Source: Candidatus Gallacutalibacter stercoravium (lineage in GTDB: Bacteria > Bacillota > Clostridia > Oscillospirales > Acutalibacteraceae). Taken from it: a stretch of DNA of 64,000 nt. Position 1 is the stretch's first letter. Each line of letters starts with the position of its first letter. Below the pieces are notes generated by a model. It was given only the letters and a program-made list of their open reading frames with translations, did no database searches and had not been told where the DNA came from. Position numbers and translations under genes: made by a program. The stretch is taken from assembly GCA_018716975.1 (NCBI GenBank), contig DVJE01000008.1, forward strand, positions 58,236-122,235. The letters run 5' to 3'. Shown piece by piece: positions 47,577-55,700 of the stretch.

Positions 47577-47582
47577 ATTATA
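47577..47582 (-). promoter_or_regulatory. -10 element of glnA
   Basis: TATAAT on the minus strand, 29 bases before the glnA ATG. The -35 region (TTTATA at 17 bases) is poor, suggesting an activator or weak basal activity. Confidence 0.5.
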
Positions 47583-47764
47583 CAACATTTTTCGGCGAGT
47601 ATAAAGCTGTTTGCGCGGATTTTTTGGATTCGGCGACAATCGATAAAAATTAACACAACAAAATTGTATTTTCTGATAGTTGCATGGAGCAGATGAAGAG
47701 ATATTCCCACTTTTTGCTATTATTTGGCTCACCAACAAAGACGAGCCCTGGCGTTTGCGGGGCG

Positions 47765-47793
47765 TAGACAGTTGTGTTGCCCTGTGCTATAAT
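47765..47793 (+). promoter_or_regulatory. promoter of the transglutaminase-like lipoprotein gene
   Basis: TAGACA (47765-47770), a 17-base spacer and TATAAT (47788-47793), with TGC before it as an extended -10. The leader is about 58 bases. Confidence 0.8.
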
Positions 47794-47857
47794 TTTTGTA
47801 AATAGGTTGATAGATCCGCCGTTTTGTTATAGCGGCGTGCTGGTGGAGGGAACGGCA

Positions 47858-49210
47858 ATGGGGACAATGGCAGCGCGGGTAAAAAAATGGGTTTCTTTGA
47901 TTTTGGTGATAGGAATTTGTGGCGCTTTGTGCTCTTGCGGGGCGCGCCCGCTGTCTTACGACAGCAGTTCTGTGCCGCAGATTTTTCCCTCCGGCGTTTA
48001 TGAGCTGCCGGAATCGCATCAAGCGCCAAAGGAAGAATCGGAAACGGAAGAACCCGAAGAATCTGATGAGCCTGAAGAATCTGACGAGTCCGCCGAGTCC
48101 TCTCGGGTGCAATCGAAGCAGAGCGAAAGCAGTTCAAAGGCGCAAAGCCGGCCGGAATCAAAAGAAGAATCAATTCAGGCGCCGCGCTTTGCAAAATTGG
48201 AGGATGCAAGAGAGTATTTGCAAGAAAACGCGCGACGGTGCGAAGAGGTTATCTATTTGTACGTGGACGATGCAGAAGCTATCGATTCCGATACGCTCAT
48301 GGAACAGCTTTACTCGCTGGCTATGGAACATGGGGTGACTTACAACCGCAAAGGCGATTTGTTGACGGTTCGTTTGCATTATTACCCCGGCACAAAAATT
48401 TTGCATGCCGCTCAAACGGGAGATGTTTCTGGATTAAACGACGAGGAGCTTTCGGCATATCAAAAGGCCATGCAGATTGTAGAAAGCGCTAAAGCAACCT
48501 CCTCCACTGATTTGCAGTTGGAGAAAGCCCTGCACGACTGGTTGTGTAACAACGTGGTGTACTTGGACGCGACGCCTGAGGAGCGGGCCCAGGCTCAGGA
48601 ATCGGGGGAGTTTGTTCCTGTATACAAAGGGACGAACGCGCTGCTGTACGGCCAAGCCAACTGCCAGGGTTTTAGCGACGCCTTTTATCTGCTGGCGGGC
48701 TTGGCCGGCCTGGAGGTGGGCCGCCAGCATGGCCAGGCTAACGGCGAAGGGCATACCTGGAATACCATTCAGTTAGGGGGTCAGTGGTATGTGGTGGATG
48801 TGACCTTTGACAATGGCGGCGAGGGTGCTGGAGATCGCCCCGCCAGCTATCTGTGGTTTAATGTGGGGCTAGATATGCTGGCTTCTCACAGCTGGAAGGC
48901 AGACCAAGAGGGGGTGCCCATAGCAGCCAGCACCAATGCTTCTTATTTTTATTACACCGCCGGCCAATCGGGTTTCGGCGTGGCGTTTAATGACTTAGAA
49001 AGCCTGGCTTCTTACGCTTTTACCGCCCGGCGGGATAAGGGGCAGCAGGTGCTTTACGGCATGGTGAGCAACGGCAGCTACACCTGGGAGGATTTGAGCA
49101 ACGCGATTTTGAACGTTGCGCAAAGCCAGGGCAAGCAGTGTTCATGGCAGGTTTGGGCCAATCAAAGCAGCGGCAACACCGGTTTTTTAATTGAATGGAT
49201 CCAGTGGTAA
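47858..49210 (+). CDS. transglutaminase-like lipoprotein
   Basis: 450 aa. ATG 47858 follows GGAGGG by 7 bases. A TM-type signal (VSLILVIGICGALCSC) ends in a possible lipobox Cys. Residues 35-110 are an acidic, Ser/Glu-rich linker. The C-terminal half has the transglutaminase/protease triad: Cys in QANCQGFSDAFYLLAGL, His in GEGHTWNTIQL, Asp in YVVDVTFDN. Such secreted proteins act on cell-surface peptides as cysteine proteases or cross-linkers. The target is unknown. It is divergent from glnA and followed by a strong terminator. Confidence 0.88.
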   Translation: MGTMAARVKKWVSLILVIGICGALCSCGARPLSYDSSSVPQIFPSGVYELPESHQAPKEESETEEPEESDEPEESDESAESSRVQSKQSESSSKAQSRPESKEESIQAPRFAKLEDAREYLQENARRCEEVIYLYVDDAEAIDSDTLMEQLYSLAMEHGVTYNRKGDLLTVRLHYYPGTKILHAAQTGDVSGLNDEELSAYQKAMQIVESAKATSSTDLQLEKALHDWLCNNVVYLDATPEERAQAQESGEFVPVYKGTNALLYGQANCQGFSDAFYLLAGLAGLEVGRQHGQANGEGHTWNTIQLGGQWYVVDVTFDNGGEGAGDRPASYLWFNVGLDMLASHSWKADQEGVPIAASTNASYFYYTAGQSGFGVAFNDLESLASYAFTARRDKGQQVLYGMVSNGSYTWEDLSNAILNVAQSQGKQCSWQVWANQSSGNTGFLIEWIQW

Positions 49211-49270
49211 CTTCGGTTAGGCAGATGGATTCCTTTGCTGGATGAAAGCGGTTAAGAAAATGAAGATACA

Positions 49271-49317
49271 AAAACGAGCAGCGGTATGGTTTGGGCCATG
49301 CTGCTGCTCGTTTTTTA
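49271..49317. terminator. terminator between the lipoprotein and the GH4 gene
   Basis: AAAACGAGCAGC...GCTGCTCGTTTT with an inner TATGG/CCATG-type extension and a T run on the plus strand; A run at the other side, so it can work in both directions. Confidence 0.85.
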
Positions 49318-49341
49318 TCGGTTTGGTTTTGGTTACTTGCC

Positions 49342-49389
49342 TTAATGGTAAGCTGGCTTAACGGTAAGCCGGCTTAATGATAAGCCGGC
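49342..49389. repeat. three tandem 16-bp repeats spanning the GH4 stop codon
   Basis: TTAATGGTAAGCTGGC, TTAACGGTAAGCCGGC and TTAATGATAAGCCGGC in direct contact. The third unit holds the stop and last codons of the GH4 gene; the other two lie just past it. The units differ at one to four positions. Confidence 0.9.
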
Positions 49390-50696
49390 AGGTAATCCCC
49401 GTGGGCCTCGATGAGCTCGTCAACCATAGAGGTGATATCATCCAAAGAGAGCTCGGCGGCGGTGTGGGGCTCTAGCATAGCTGCCTGATAAATAGCTTCG
49501 CGCTTTTTGGTTACGGCAGCTTCAATGGTGAGCAAATGTACGTTGATATGGGTCATGTTCATGGCGGCCAGCTGTAAAGGCAGGCGGCCTACATAGGTGG
49601 GACGAACACCAGAGTTGTCTACCATGCAGGGCACCTCCACGCAGGCTTCATCAGGCAGGTTGGAAATTAGGCCGTTGTTGAGCACGTTGCCGCCAATCTT
49701 ATAGGGCTGGTTGGTTACCATGGCTTCCATAATATAAGAGGCATATTCCTTGCTGCGCTCGTGGGTCAAATGGGGGTTGGCGGTGAGTTCTTCTTTTTGG
49801 TGCTTCCAATCGGCAATCTGGTTGACGCACCGGCGGGGGTACTCATCCAGGGGGATGTTGAACTTTTCAATGAGCTCGGGATATTTGGATTTGATAAAGA
49901 AGGGGTTGTACTCCGCGTTGTGCTCGCTGGATTCGGTGCAGTAATACCCCAAGCGCTTAATATATTCGTAGCGCACCATGTCGTGGTGTTTTTCGCTGGC
50001 ATTCTTTTGAGCGGCGCGGCGGCGGATTTCAGGATAGAGATCGTTGCCGTCTTTATCGGTTATATTCAGCAGCCAACCCATATGGTTGATGCCGGCGATG
50101 AGTTCGCGGCGGCCCTCAAGCTTATCTTGCATCCCCAGGTCGTTGAGCAGGGTTTGAGAGCACACCTGCACGCTGTGGCACAGCCCCACGGTTTTAATGC
50201 CGGTATAGCGCAGCATGTAGCCGGTTAGCATAGACATGGGGTTGGTGTAGTTTAAGAACCAGGCGTCGGGGCAAACCTCTTCCATATCCCGGGCAAAATC
50301 CTCCAAAACCGGAATGGTGCGCAGCGCCCGCATAATACCGCCAATGCCCAGAGTATCGGCAATGGTTTGCCGCAGGCCGTATTTTTTGGGGATTTCAAAG
50401 TCGATGATGGTGCAGGGATCATAACCGCCCACTTGAATGGCGTTCACTACAAAGCGAGCCCCGCGCAGGGCGTCTTTGCGGTTTTCCACCCCTAAATAGC
50501 ATTTGATATCGGCCCGGTTTTGGTTCACATTGGCGTTAATGGCGTCCAGCATCAGCTTGGATTCCTGCAAACGTTCGGCGTCAATGTCATAAAGGGCTAT
50601 TTCACAATCGCGCAGGGCCTCAGAGTTCATGCAATCTCCTAGCACGTTTTTGGCAAAAACCGTGCTGCCGGCTCCCATAAAAGTAATCTTAACCAC
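49374..50696 (-). CDS. melA: GH4 alpha-galactosidase-like glycosidase
   Basis: 440 aa of glycoside hydrolase family 4, which uses NAD and Mn2+ and a redox-assisted elimination. N-terminal nucleotide fold ITFMGAGSTVFAKNVLGD; metal ligands in GLCHSVQ (Cys) and AGINHMGW (His). The sequence is of the MelA alpha-galactosidase type rather than the 6-phospho type. Starts at GTG 50696 with AAAGGAGG 9 bases upstream. It is divergent from an AraC regulator, and genes for mannose-6-phosphate isomerase, aldolase and a sugar kinase follow on the other strand. Confidence 0.9.
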   Translation of the reverse strand: MVKITFMGAGSTVFAKNVLGDCMNSEALRDCEIALYDIDAERLQESKLMLDAINANVNQNRADIKCYLGVENRKDALRGARFVVNAIQVGGYDPCTIIDFEIPKKYGLRQTIADTLGIGGIMRALRTIPVLEDFARDMEEVCPDAWFLNYTNPMSMLTGYMLRYTGIKTVGLCHSVQVCSQTLLNDLGMQDKLEGRRELIAGINHMGWLLNITDKDGNDLYPEIRRRAAQKNASEKHHDMVRYEYIKRLGYYCTESSEHNAEYNPFFIKSKYPELIEKFNIPLDEYPRRCVNQIADWKHQKEELTANPHLTHERSKEYASYIMEAMVTNQPYKIGGNVLNNGLISNLPDEACVEVPCMVDNSGVRPTYVGRLPLQLAAMNMTHINVHLLTIEAAVTKKREAIYQAAMLEPHTAAELSLDDITSMVDELIEAHGDYLPAYH

Positions 50697-50785
50697 TTTT
50701 TGATTCCTCCTTTATTTTGCTTTTGTTCTTTCTTTTTGCGGCAAAAGGGGTTAACAACGGGTTAATCATAGCGCGGGCAACATAG

Positions 50786-50813
50786 AAAGGGAATTGCCTA
50801 AAGGGGGATTGCC
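50786..50813. promoter_or_regulatory. direct repeats in the GH4/AraC divergent promoter region
   Basis: AAAGGGAATTGCC (50786-50798) and AAAGGGGGATTGCC (50800-50813), with ATTGCC repeated 15 bases apart. An AraC-family protein binds direct repeats, so this is its best candidate site. TATTAT at 50818-50823 could be the -10 of the regulator. Confidence 0.4.
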
Positions 50814-50891
50814 ATGTTATTATGGAACCAATTCTGATGAAAGGGGGCGGGGCATACGGCCCGGCTAAACGCACAAGGGGATCTTTCTATA

Positions 50892-51704
50892 TTGAACCTG
50901 GGGTTGCAGGATCTCAACCCGGTTTCCTGCGGCTGGCAGCAATGCGTGCCGGGGCATGCTTACGGCCCGGCCGTGCGGGAATATTATCTCATTCATTATG
51001 TGTTGGAGGGCAAAGGCGTTTTTCAGCGGGGTGAGAGTGCTTTTCCTTTGGAAAAGGGGGATATGTTCTTAATTAGGCCCGGCGAGCTTACTTTTTACTG
51101 CGCCGACAAAACTCAGCCCTGGCGCTACGGCTGGGTGGGATTTTCAGGCTCCCGCTGCGCTGCGTTGCTGGAGCAAACGGCATTTCGCGGGGGCAACGCG
51201 GTGGTGCACGCGCCGTTTGTAGAAACTGTGTTTCAGTCTATGATCTCCCTGCGGGAGGGCAGAGAAGGCTTAGAGCTGCTGCTGTGCGGCGAAATTTACC
51301 GTTTGTTGGGCCTGCTGCAAAATGACGACGCACAAAAGGGGCCGCGCCGCGGCAAAGAGGATTATGTAACCCGCGCCGCCGACTATATGCGGGCCAATTA
51401 CGCCCACCCCATCCGCATTGAGGAGCTGGCCCGCCTGCTGGGGATTGATAGGCATTACCTCAGCCGTCTTTTTTTAAAAAGAACCTCGCACACACCGCAG
51501 GAATTTTTAATCGGCGTCCGTTTGGAGCGGGCGGCCCAGCTGCTGCGCCAGGGCGACTGCACGGTGGGCGAAGCGGCGCGCAGCGTGGGCTATGAGGATG
51601 TATTTCATTTTTCTAAAATGTTTAAAAAACGTTATGGGGTTTCACCCACCGCCTTTCGCTTACTTTCAGACGATGCGGGCGGTAAGGCGGAGCAATCAAA
51701 ATAG
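50892..51704 (+). CDS. AraC-family regulator with cupin sensor
   Basis: 270 aa. Residues 1-100 are a cupin sugar-binding domain (YVLEGKGVFQRGESAFPLEKGDMFLIRPGEL). Residues 160-265 carry two helix-turn-helix units: IRIEELARLLGIDRHYLSRLFLKRT and GEAARSVGYEDVFHFSKMFKKRYGVSPTAFR. Starts at TTG 50892, with AAGGGG 11 bases upstream. Divergent from the GH4 gene, which it most likely activates in response to an alpha-galactoside. Confidence 0.92.
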   Translation: MNLGLQDLNPVSCGWQQCVPGHAYGPAVREYYLIHYVLEGKGVFQRGESAFPLEKGDMFLIRPGELTFYCADKTQPWRYGWVGFSGSRCAALLEQTAFRGGNAVVHAPFVETVFQSMISLREGREGLELLLCGEIYRLLGLLQNDDAQKGPRRGKEDYVTRAADYMRANYAHPIRIEELARLLGIDRHYLSRLFLKRTSHTPQEFLIGVRLERAAQLLRQGDCTVGEAARSVGYEDVFHFSKMFKKRYGVSPTAFRLLSDDAGGKAEQSK

Positions 51705-51779
51705 ATGGAACTTGATAAATCACAGGTCGCCCCATGCGGCACCTTTAAATGCTTGCTGTGAAAAAACGCATGATTGCCC

Positions 51780-51796
51780 ATGGAAAGCGCTCTGCC
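51780..51796. promoter_or_regulatory. cre-like site upstream of the isomerase gene
   Basis: GGAAAGCGCTCTGC agrees with the high-affinity CcpA site TGAAAGCGCTTTCA at 10 of 14 positions. Half of it fits well, the other half poorly. Confidence 0.3.
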
Positions 51797-51958
51797 GCCG
51801 TGCTAGGATGAAAGTAAATTGTAGCGTTGCCGTATCTGGGAGGAGAGTGCAGGCGATAGGCCGTTTATCGTCATGATGTGCCTGGCTGGAATTTGCGGCC
51901 GCCCGGATGCGGTGAAAGTAAAGAAAAAATTTTGAATAGGAAAAAGCGAGGTATCAAT

Positions 51959-53056
51959 ATGGACTGGTATCGCGAACCCTGGAGCTTGGTGCCCAACAAA
52001 ATCGTCAGATATCCCGGCGGGCGGGAAATTGACCGCTTTCGCGGAATAGAACCGCCCAAAGACGACGGCAGGCCGGAGGCATGGGTGGGATCAGATACGC
52101 GTGTGCGCAACGTAACGCCGCAAAACCCCAACGAGGGCTGCGCGGAGTGTATTCTGCCCGACGGCAGCCGCCGCTATTTGTTTGAAGTGGTGGCCCAAGC
52201 GCCCCGTGAAATTTTGGGGGAAAAGCATATGGCCGTTAGCGGTGAAAAGTTGGGCGTGTTGGTGAAACTGTTGGATGCCCAAAAGCAGCTGGGGCTGCAA
52301 ACCCATCCTACACGCGCCTACGCCAAGGAGCATTTCGGCAGCGCCTTTGGCAAAGAAGAAAGCTGGTATGTTATCGGCGTGCGCCAGGATGCCGAGGAAC
52401 CGCCCTATGTGCTGATGGGCTTTAAAGAGGGAATTACCCTAAAAGACTTTGAAAAAGGGTACGATGCCGATGATATTGCCAGCATGGAGGCTTGCTGCCA
52501 TAAGATACCGGTGCAGGTAGGAGATCTGTTCTTTATTGAAGCGGGATTGCCCCATGCAATTGGGGGCGGCTGCTTTGTGGTGGAGGTGCAGGAGCCCTGC
52601 GACATCACGGTGGGGGCCGGCAAACCCCATCATCTACAGTTAACAGAGCAGGAAGAAGAGGAATATAAGTGGCGCCAGCTGCACTGCTATCATTACAACG
52701 GGCATAACTATGAAGAAAACCTGCGTTGCTATCAGGTAACGCCCCGCGTATTGCGAGAGGGTGCCTGGGGGCAAGAACGGCTGATGATAGGGCCCCAGCA
52801 GACCAGTTATTTCTCCTTTACCAGCCTAAAAGCCAATGCTCCGGTTACGTTACGCCAAACGGGGGATATTCAAATCGGCATTGTTCTATCCGGCGAGGCA
52901 GAACTGCGCTGGGAGGGCGGCAGCAAAAAGATCCAGCAGGCAGATGAACTGTTCTTCCCCTATCAGGTGAAAGAAATTACTCTGGTGCCGCAACAAGAAA
53001 CCGAGCTGGTGCTTTGCAGCCCGCCCGGTGTGGACTACCCGCAACAAGAAGGTTAA
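51959..53056 (+). CDS. manA: mannose-6-phosphate isomerase-like protein, class I
   Basis: 365-aa zinc cupin enzyme. ATG 51959 is 7 bases after GAGG. Metal site: QTHPTRAYAKEHFG (QxH) with later EAGLPHAIGGGCFVVEVQEPCD. It resembles type I isomerases that convert mannose-6-phosphate to fructose-6-phosphate, though some in sugar loci act on other aldoses. Lying between an AraC regulator and aldolase/kinase genes, it probably works in the same sugar pathway. Confidence 0.85.
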   Translation: MDWYREPWSLVPNKIVRYPGGREIDRFRGIEPPKDDGRPEAWVGSDTRVRNVTPQNPNEGCAECILPDGSRRYLFEVVAQAPREILGEKHMAVSGEKLGVLVKLLDAQKQLGLQTHPTRAYAKEHFGSAFGKEESWYVIGVRQDAEEPPYVLMGFKEGITLKDFEKGYDADDIASMEACCHKIPVQVGDLFFIEAGLPHAIGGGCFVVEVQEPCDITVGAGKPHHLQLTEQEEEEYKWRQLHCYHYNGHNYEENLRCYQVTPRVLREGAWGQERLMIGPQQTSYFSFTSLKANAPVTLRQTGDIQIGIVLSGEAELRWEGGSKKIQQADELFFPYQVKEITLVPQQETELVLCSPPGVDYPQQEG

Positions 53057-53205
53057 CCAACCCTGCACGAAAAAGCCGCGCGTGAGGCATGCAAAGGGTC
53101 TGGCTGCCTTCATAGCACGCACTGTAGACAACACGGGCGGCCGAACGATCAAGACGTTTTTTATAGCAAATAATAAAAAGATTTTACAAATAGCAAGAAT
53201 TTGGA

Positions 53206-53235
53206 TTGTGCTTAGTGGGTGCGGATTGCTATACT
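53206..53235 (+). promoter_or_regulatory. candidate promoter of the aldolase-kinase pair
   Basis: TGCTATACT (53227-53235) is an extended -10; TTGTGC lies 18 bases further upstream. The leader is about 60 bases. Confidence 0.45.
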
Positions 53236-53302
53236 TGGTTGCGTAGGCATCGTTCCCCACAATGAGGCCGGAAAAATTGGATGAAATAAAGGAGTGTTTC
53301 GT

Positions 53303-54154
53303 ATGCCACTGGTTAGCGTAAAAAAGATTTTAACAGACGCTTGGAAAAACGGCTACGGCGTAGCGGCCATTAACGTCTATAATTATGAAACGATCCGCTG
53401 GGCGGTGAAGGCGGCCGAAGAAGAAAAAATGCCTTTAATCGTGCAGTTTTACCCCGGGTATCATAATTTCTTCCCCATGGAGGTGGCCTCTGCCGTCGCC
53501 AAGCTGCTGATAAAGGATACCACGGTGCCCATCGGTTTGCACCAGGATCACAGCAACACCTTTGAACTGGCTATTTCCGGCATTCGGTATGGTTTTCCGT
53601 CCATTATGATTGACAAATCGTTGTTCGACTTTGAAGAGAACGCCAGCGTAACCGCAGAGGTGGTTAAGTGCGCCCACGCCATGGGCGTTGAGGTAGAGGG
53701 CGAGCTGGGCCATGTGGGCTCGGCCGACAACATAGACGATTTTAAAAACCCCAATAACTTTACCTCGGTAGAAGAAGCGGTGGCCTTTGTAGAGCGAACC
53801 CACGTGGATTCATTGGCGGTTTCAGTGGGCAACGGCCATGGCGCTTATGTGGCTACTCCGCAACTGGATTTTGAGCGCATTAAGCAACTGCGCGCCGCTT
53901 TGGATATCCCGCTGGTTATGCACGGTTGTTCCGATATCCCCACCGATCAGCTGCAAAAAACCGTAGAGCTGGGCTTTAGCAAGTATAACATCGCCACCGA
54001 GTACGACCGCGCCTTTTACCAGGTGTTAAGCAAGCATATGAAGGAAGACGGCAAAAACGCCCATTCCCCCAACCTAGAGGCGATGGAAGAAGAAATGATA
54101 GCCTTTGTTCGTTCCAAGATGCAGATTCTCAATCCAAACCACGTAACACTGTAA
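53303..54154 (+). CDS. class II fructose/tagatose-bisphosphate aldolase-type enzyme
   Basis: 283-aa zinc aldolase of the FbaA/GatY/KbaY family. AAAGGAG is 8 bases before ATG 53303. Metal and active-site blocks: GLHQDHSNT (HxDH), EGELGHVG, VSVGNGHGAY and MHGCSDIP. In the last block the family usually has HGxSG; here it is HGCSD, a small change in the phosphate/substrate loop. The substrate may be fructose- or tagatose-1,6-bisphosphate; the alpha-galactosidase nearby makes tagatose possible (inference). Confidence 0.85.
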   Translation: MPLVSVKKILTDAWKNGYGVAAINVYNYETIRWAVKAAEEEKMPLIVQFYPGYHNFFPMEVASAVAKLLIKDTTVPIGLHQDHSNTFELAISGIRYGFPSIMIDKSLFDFEENASVTAEVVKCAHAMGVEVEGELGHVGSADNIDDFKNPNNFTSVEEAVAFVERTHVDSLAVSVGNGHGAYVATPQLDFERIKQLRAALDIPLVMHGCSDIPTDQLQKTVELGFSKYNIATEYDRAFYQVLSKHMKEDGKNAHSPNLEAMEEEMIAFVRSKMQILNPNHVTL

Positions 54155-54187
54155 CGGGCAAAGAATAATAAGCGAGGAGGGGATGGC

Positions 54188-55153
54188 GTGCCGGATGTGA
54201 TCGGCGTAGAGGCCCCCTGCGTGGATTGTTTGCTGCACCTGCCCAGGCTGCCGCGGCCCAATGAAGGCCTAGCGGTGGAAGACAGCAGCTGGCAGGGCGG
54301 CGGCAAAGTATCCACCGCCATGGTGGCTTTGGCCAGGCTGGGCGCTTCTTGCGGCATGATAAGCGATATCGGCGACGATGGGTACGGCCGTTTCAGCAAA
54401 CGGGATTTTGACTTTCACGGGGTGGAAACGACCCATGTGCGCCTGCACCAGGATTACCAAACCGGGTTGAGCTATGTGCTTTCTGAGGATGAAACCCACG
54501 GCCGGAATATCCTGCATTGGAATCATAAAGCGGCGCCGGCTGGTTTGACTCCGGAGGATAAAGAATACTTGTGCCAGGCAAAGCTGCTGCACCTGGCCTC
54601 TGCGCAGGAGGCTTGCCGCGAGGCTGCGGCTATTGTGCATCAAAATGGCGGCTTGGTGGCCTTTGATGCCGACGGCTATTCCTCTGACATAGAGGCGTTT
54701 ATTCCCAACATAGATTATTTTATTGCTTCTGAGTTCTATTACCGCCATTGCTACGGGGATTCGCAGGACTTTGAAGGGAACTGCCGCCAGATTATAGCGC
54801 GCGGGCCCAGGGTGTGCATTTTTACCTTTGGGCCGCAGGGATGCTTGGGTGTTGGGCCGGAGGGCTTTTTTAACGAACCGACCTTTCCGGTTCCTGTGGT
54901 GGATACCGTGGGGGCTGGGGATGTTTACCACGGCGCCTTTTTGTACGGTGTGTTGCAAGGATGGGAAACTGCCCGCAGCGCCCGTTTTGCCAATGCGGTG
55001 GCGTCGCTAAAATGCACCTGTATTGGCGGCCGGGCAGGGATTCCTACCTTGGAAGAGACCCTTGCCTTTATGAAAACGGGCTGTGTGCATCGGCCGGAGG
55101 AAATCAAACACCGGTTGGAGCGGTACCGTGATCCGGCGCGTTTGTTTATGTGA
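54188..55153 (+). CDS. PfkB-family carbohydrate kinase
   Basis: 321 aa of the ribokinase/PfkB family. GTG 54188 is 7 bases after AGGAGG; the ATG at 54183 is in another frame. N-terminal motif WQGGGKVSTAMVALARLGA and the C-terminal anion hole and base DTVGAGDVYHGAF. The family includes 1-phosphofructokinase, tagatose-6-phosphate kinase and KDG kinase. It follows the aldolase by 33 bases, so it likely makes the phosphate-ester substrate for it. Confidence 0.9.
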   Translation: MPDVIGVEAPCVDCLLHLPRLPRPNEGLAVEDSSWQGGGKVSTAMVALARLGASCGMISDIGDDGYGRFSKRDFDFHGVETTHVRLHQDYQTGLSYVLSEDETHGRNILHWNHKAAPAGLTPEDKEYLCQAKLLHLASAQEACREAAAIVHQNGGLVAFDADGYSSDIEAFIPNIDYFIASEFYYRHCYGDSQDFEGNCRQIIARGPRVCIFTFGPQGCLGVGPEGFFNEPTFPVPVVDTVGAGDVYHGAFLYGVLQGWETARSARFANAVASLKCTCIGGRAGIPTLEETLAFMKTGCVHRPEEIKHRLERYRDPARLFM

Positions 55154-55700
55154 TTTTTATACCGGCAGCGGCGCAATACGGTGGAAAACCCTGCTGTAGA
55201 AAAGGATGAGAAGACGTGCTTACCAAAATAGCGGCGAGCAAGATATCAGAGTAGCGTGCAACCGGCTTTGTTTGGTATTTGGTTTTTGTTTGTTTTATAA
55301 GCATTTACACACCGCTTTTATTTTAGGGTTAGGTGCCTTTTGTACCCAATCAAAACCACTAGTAAACTAGTGGTATGCACAAGCCCTAAAAGGGCATATT
55401 ACAGGCAAGCGTCTCAAGACGCACTGAAATTTATTGCGCTTGCATTACTTGCCCTACCGCCCGTAAACGGGCGATTTCCGGTCTAATAGAAACTTTCCGT
55501 TACTGGGGACATCTTGTTCGTAGCTCGCTTCGCTCGATGCTTGAAGCTAAAGCTTTTTTTCCTCACCAGCAGAGCTGGTGGTTCTGTTTGCTAAGAGAAA
55601 GGGCCTGGGAACCGCAATTGGTTCCCGGGCCCTTTGTGCTTTTTTGCGTGCCGGAGATAAATATGAAACGAGTGAAATAAGCAGAGCCAAAAAACCGGTG
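55154..55700. other. 547-base intergenic region made of consecutive short hairpins
   Basis: No gene. A row of small perfect stems: ACCACTAG-TAAA-CTAGTGGT (55355-55374), GCCC-TAAAA-GGGC, GCGTCT-CA-AGACGC, GCCCGT-AA-ACGGGC and CACCAG-CAGAG-CTGGTG, and then the terminator at 55598-55643. The region resembles dispersed intergenic repeats of some clostridia. Part of it resembles 3385-3463, and TGTTCGTAGCTC is shared with 9911-9922. Confidence 0.65.
55598..55643 (+). terminator. terminator-like hairpin
   Basis: AAAGGGCC-T-GGGAACC pairs with GGTTCCC-G-GGCCCTTT around GCAATT, followed by GTGCTTTTTT. It is oriented for plus-strand transcripts such as the aldolase-kinase unit. Confidence 0.7.

Noticed and set aside
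55154..55700. CRISPR array or tRNA cluster in the hairpin-rich region
   Set aside because: The hairpins differ in sequence and spacing, and no cloverleaf or CCA-type end is seen.
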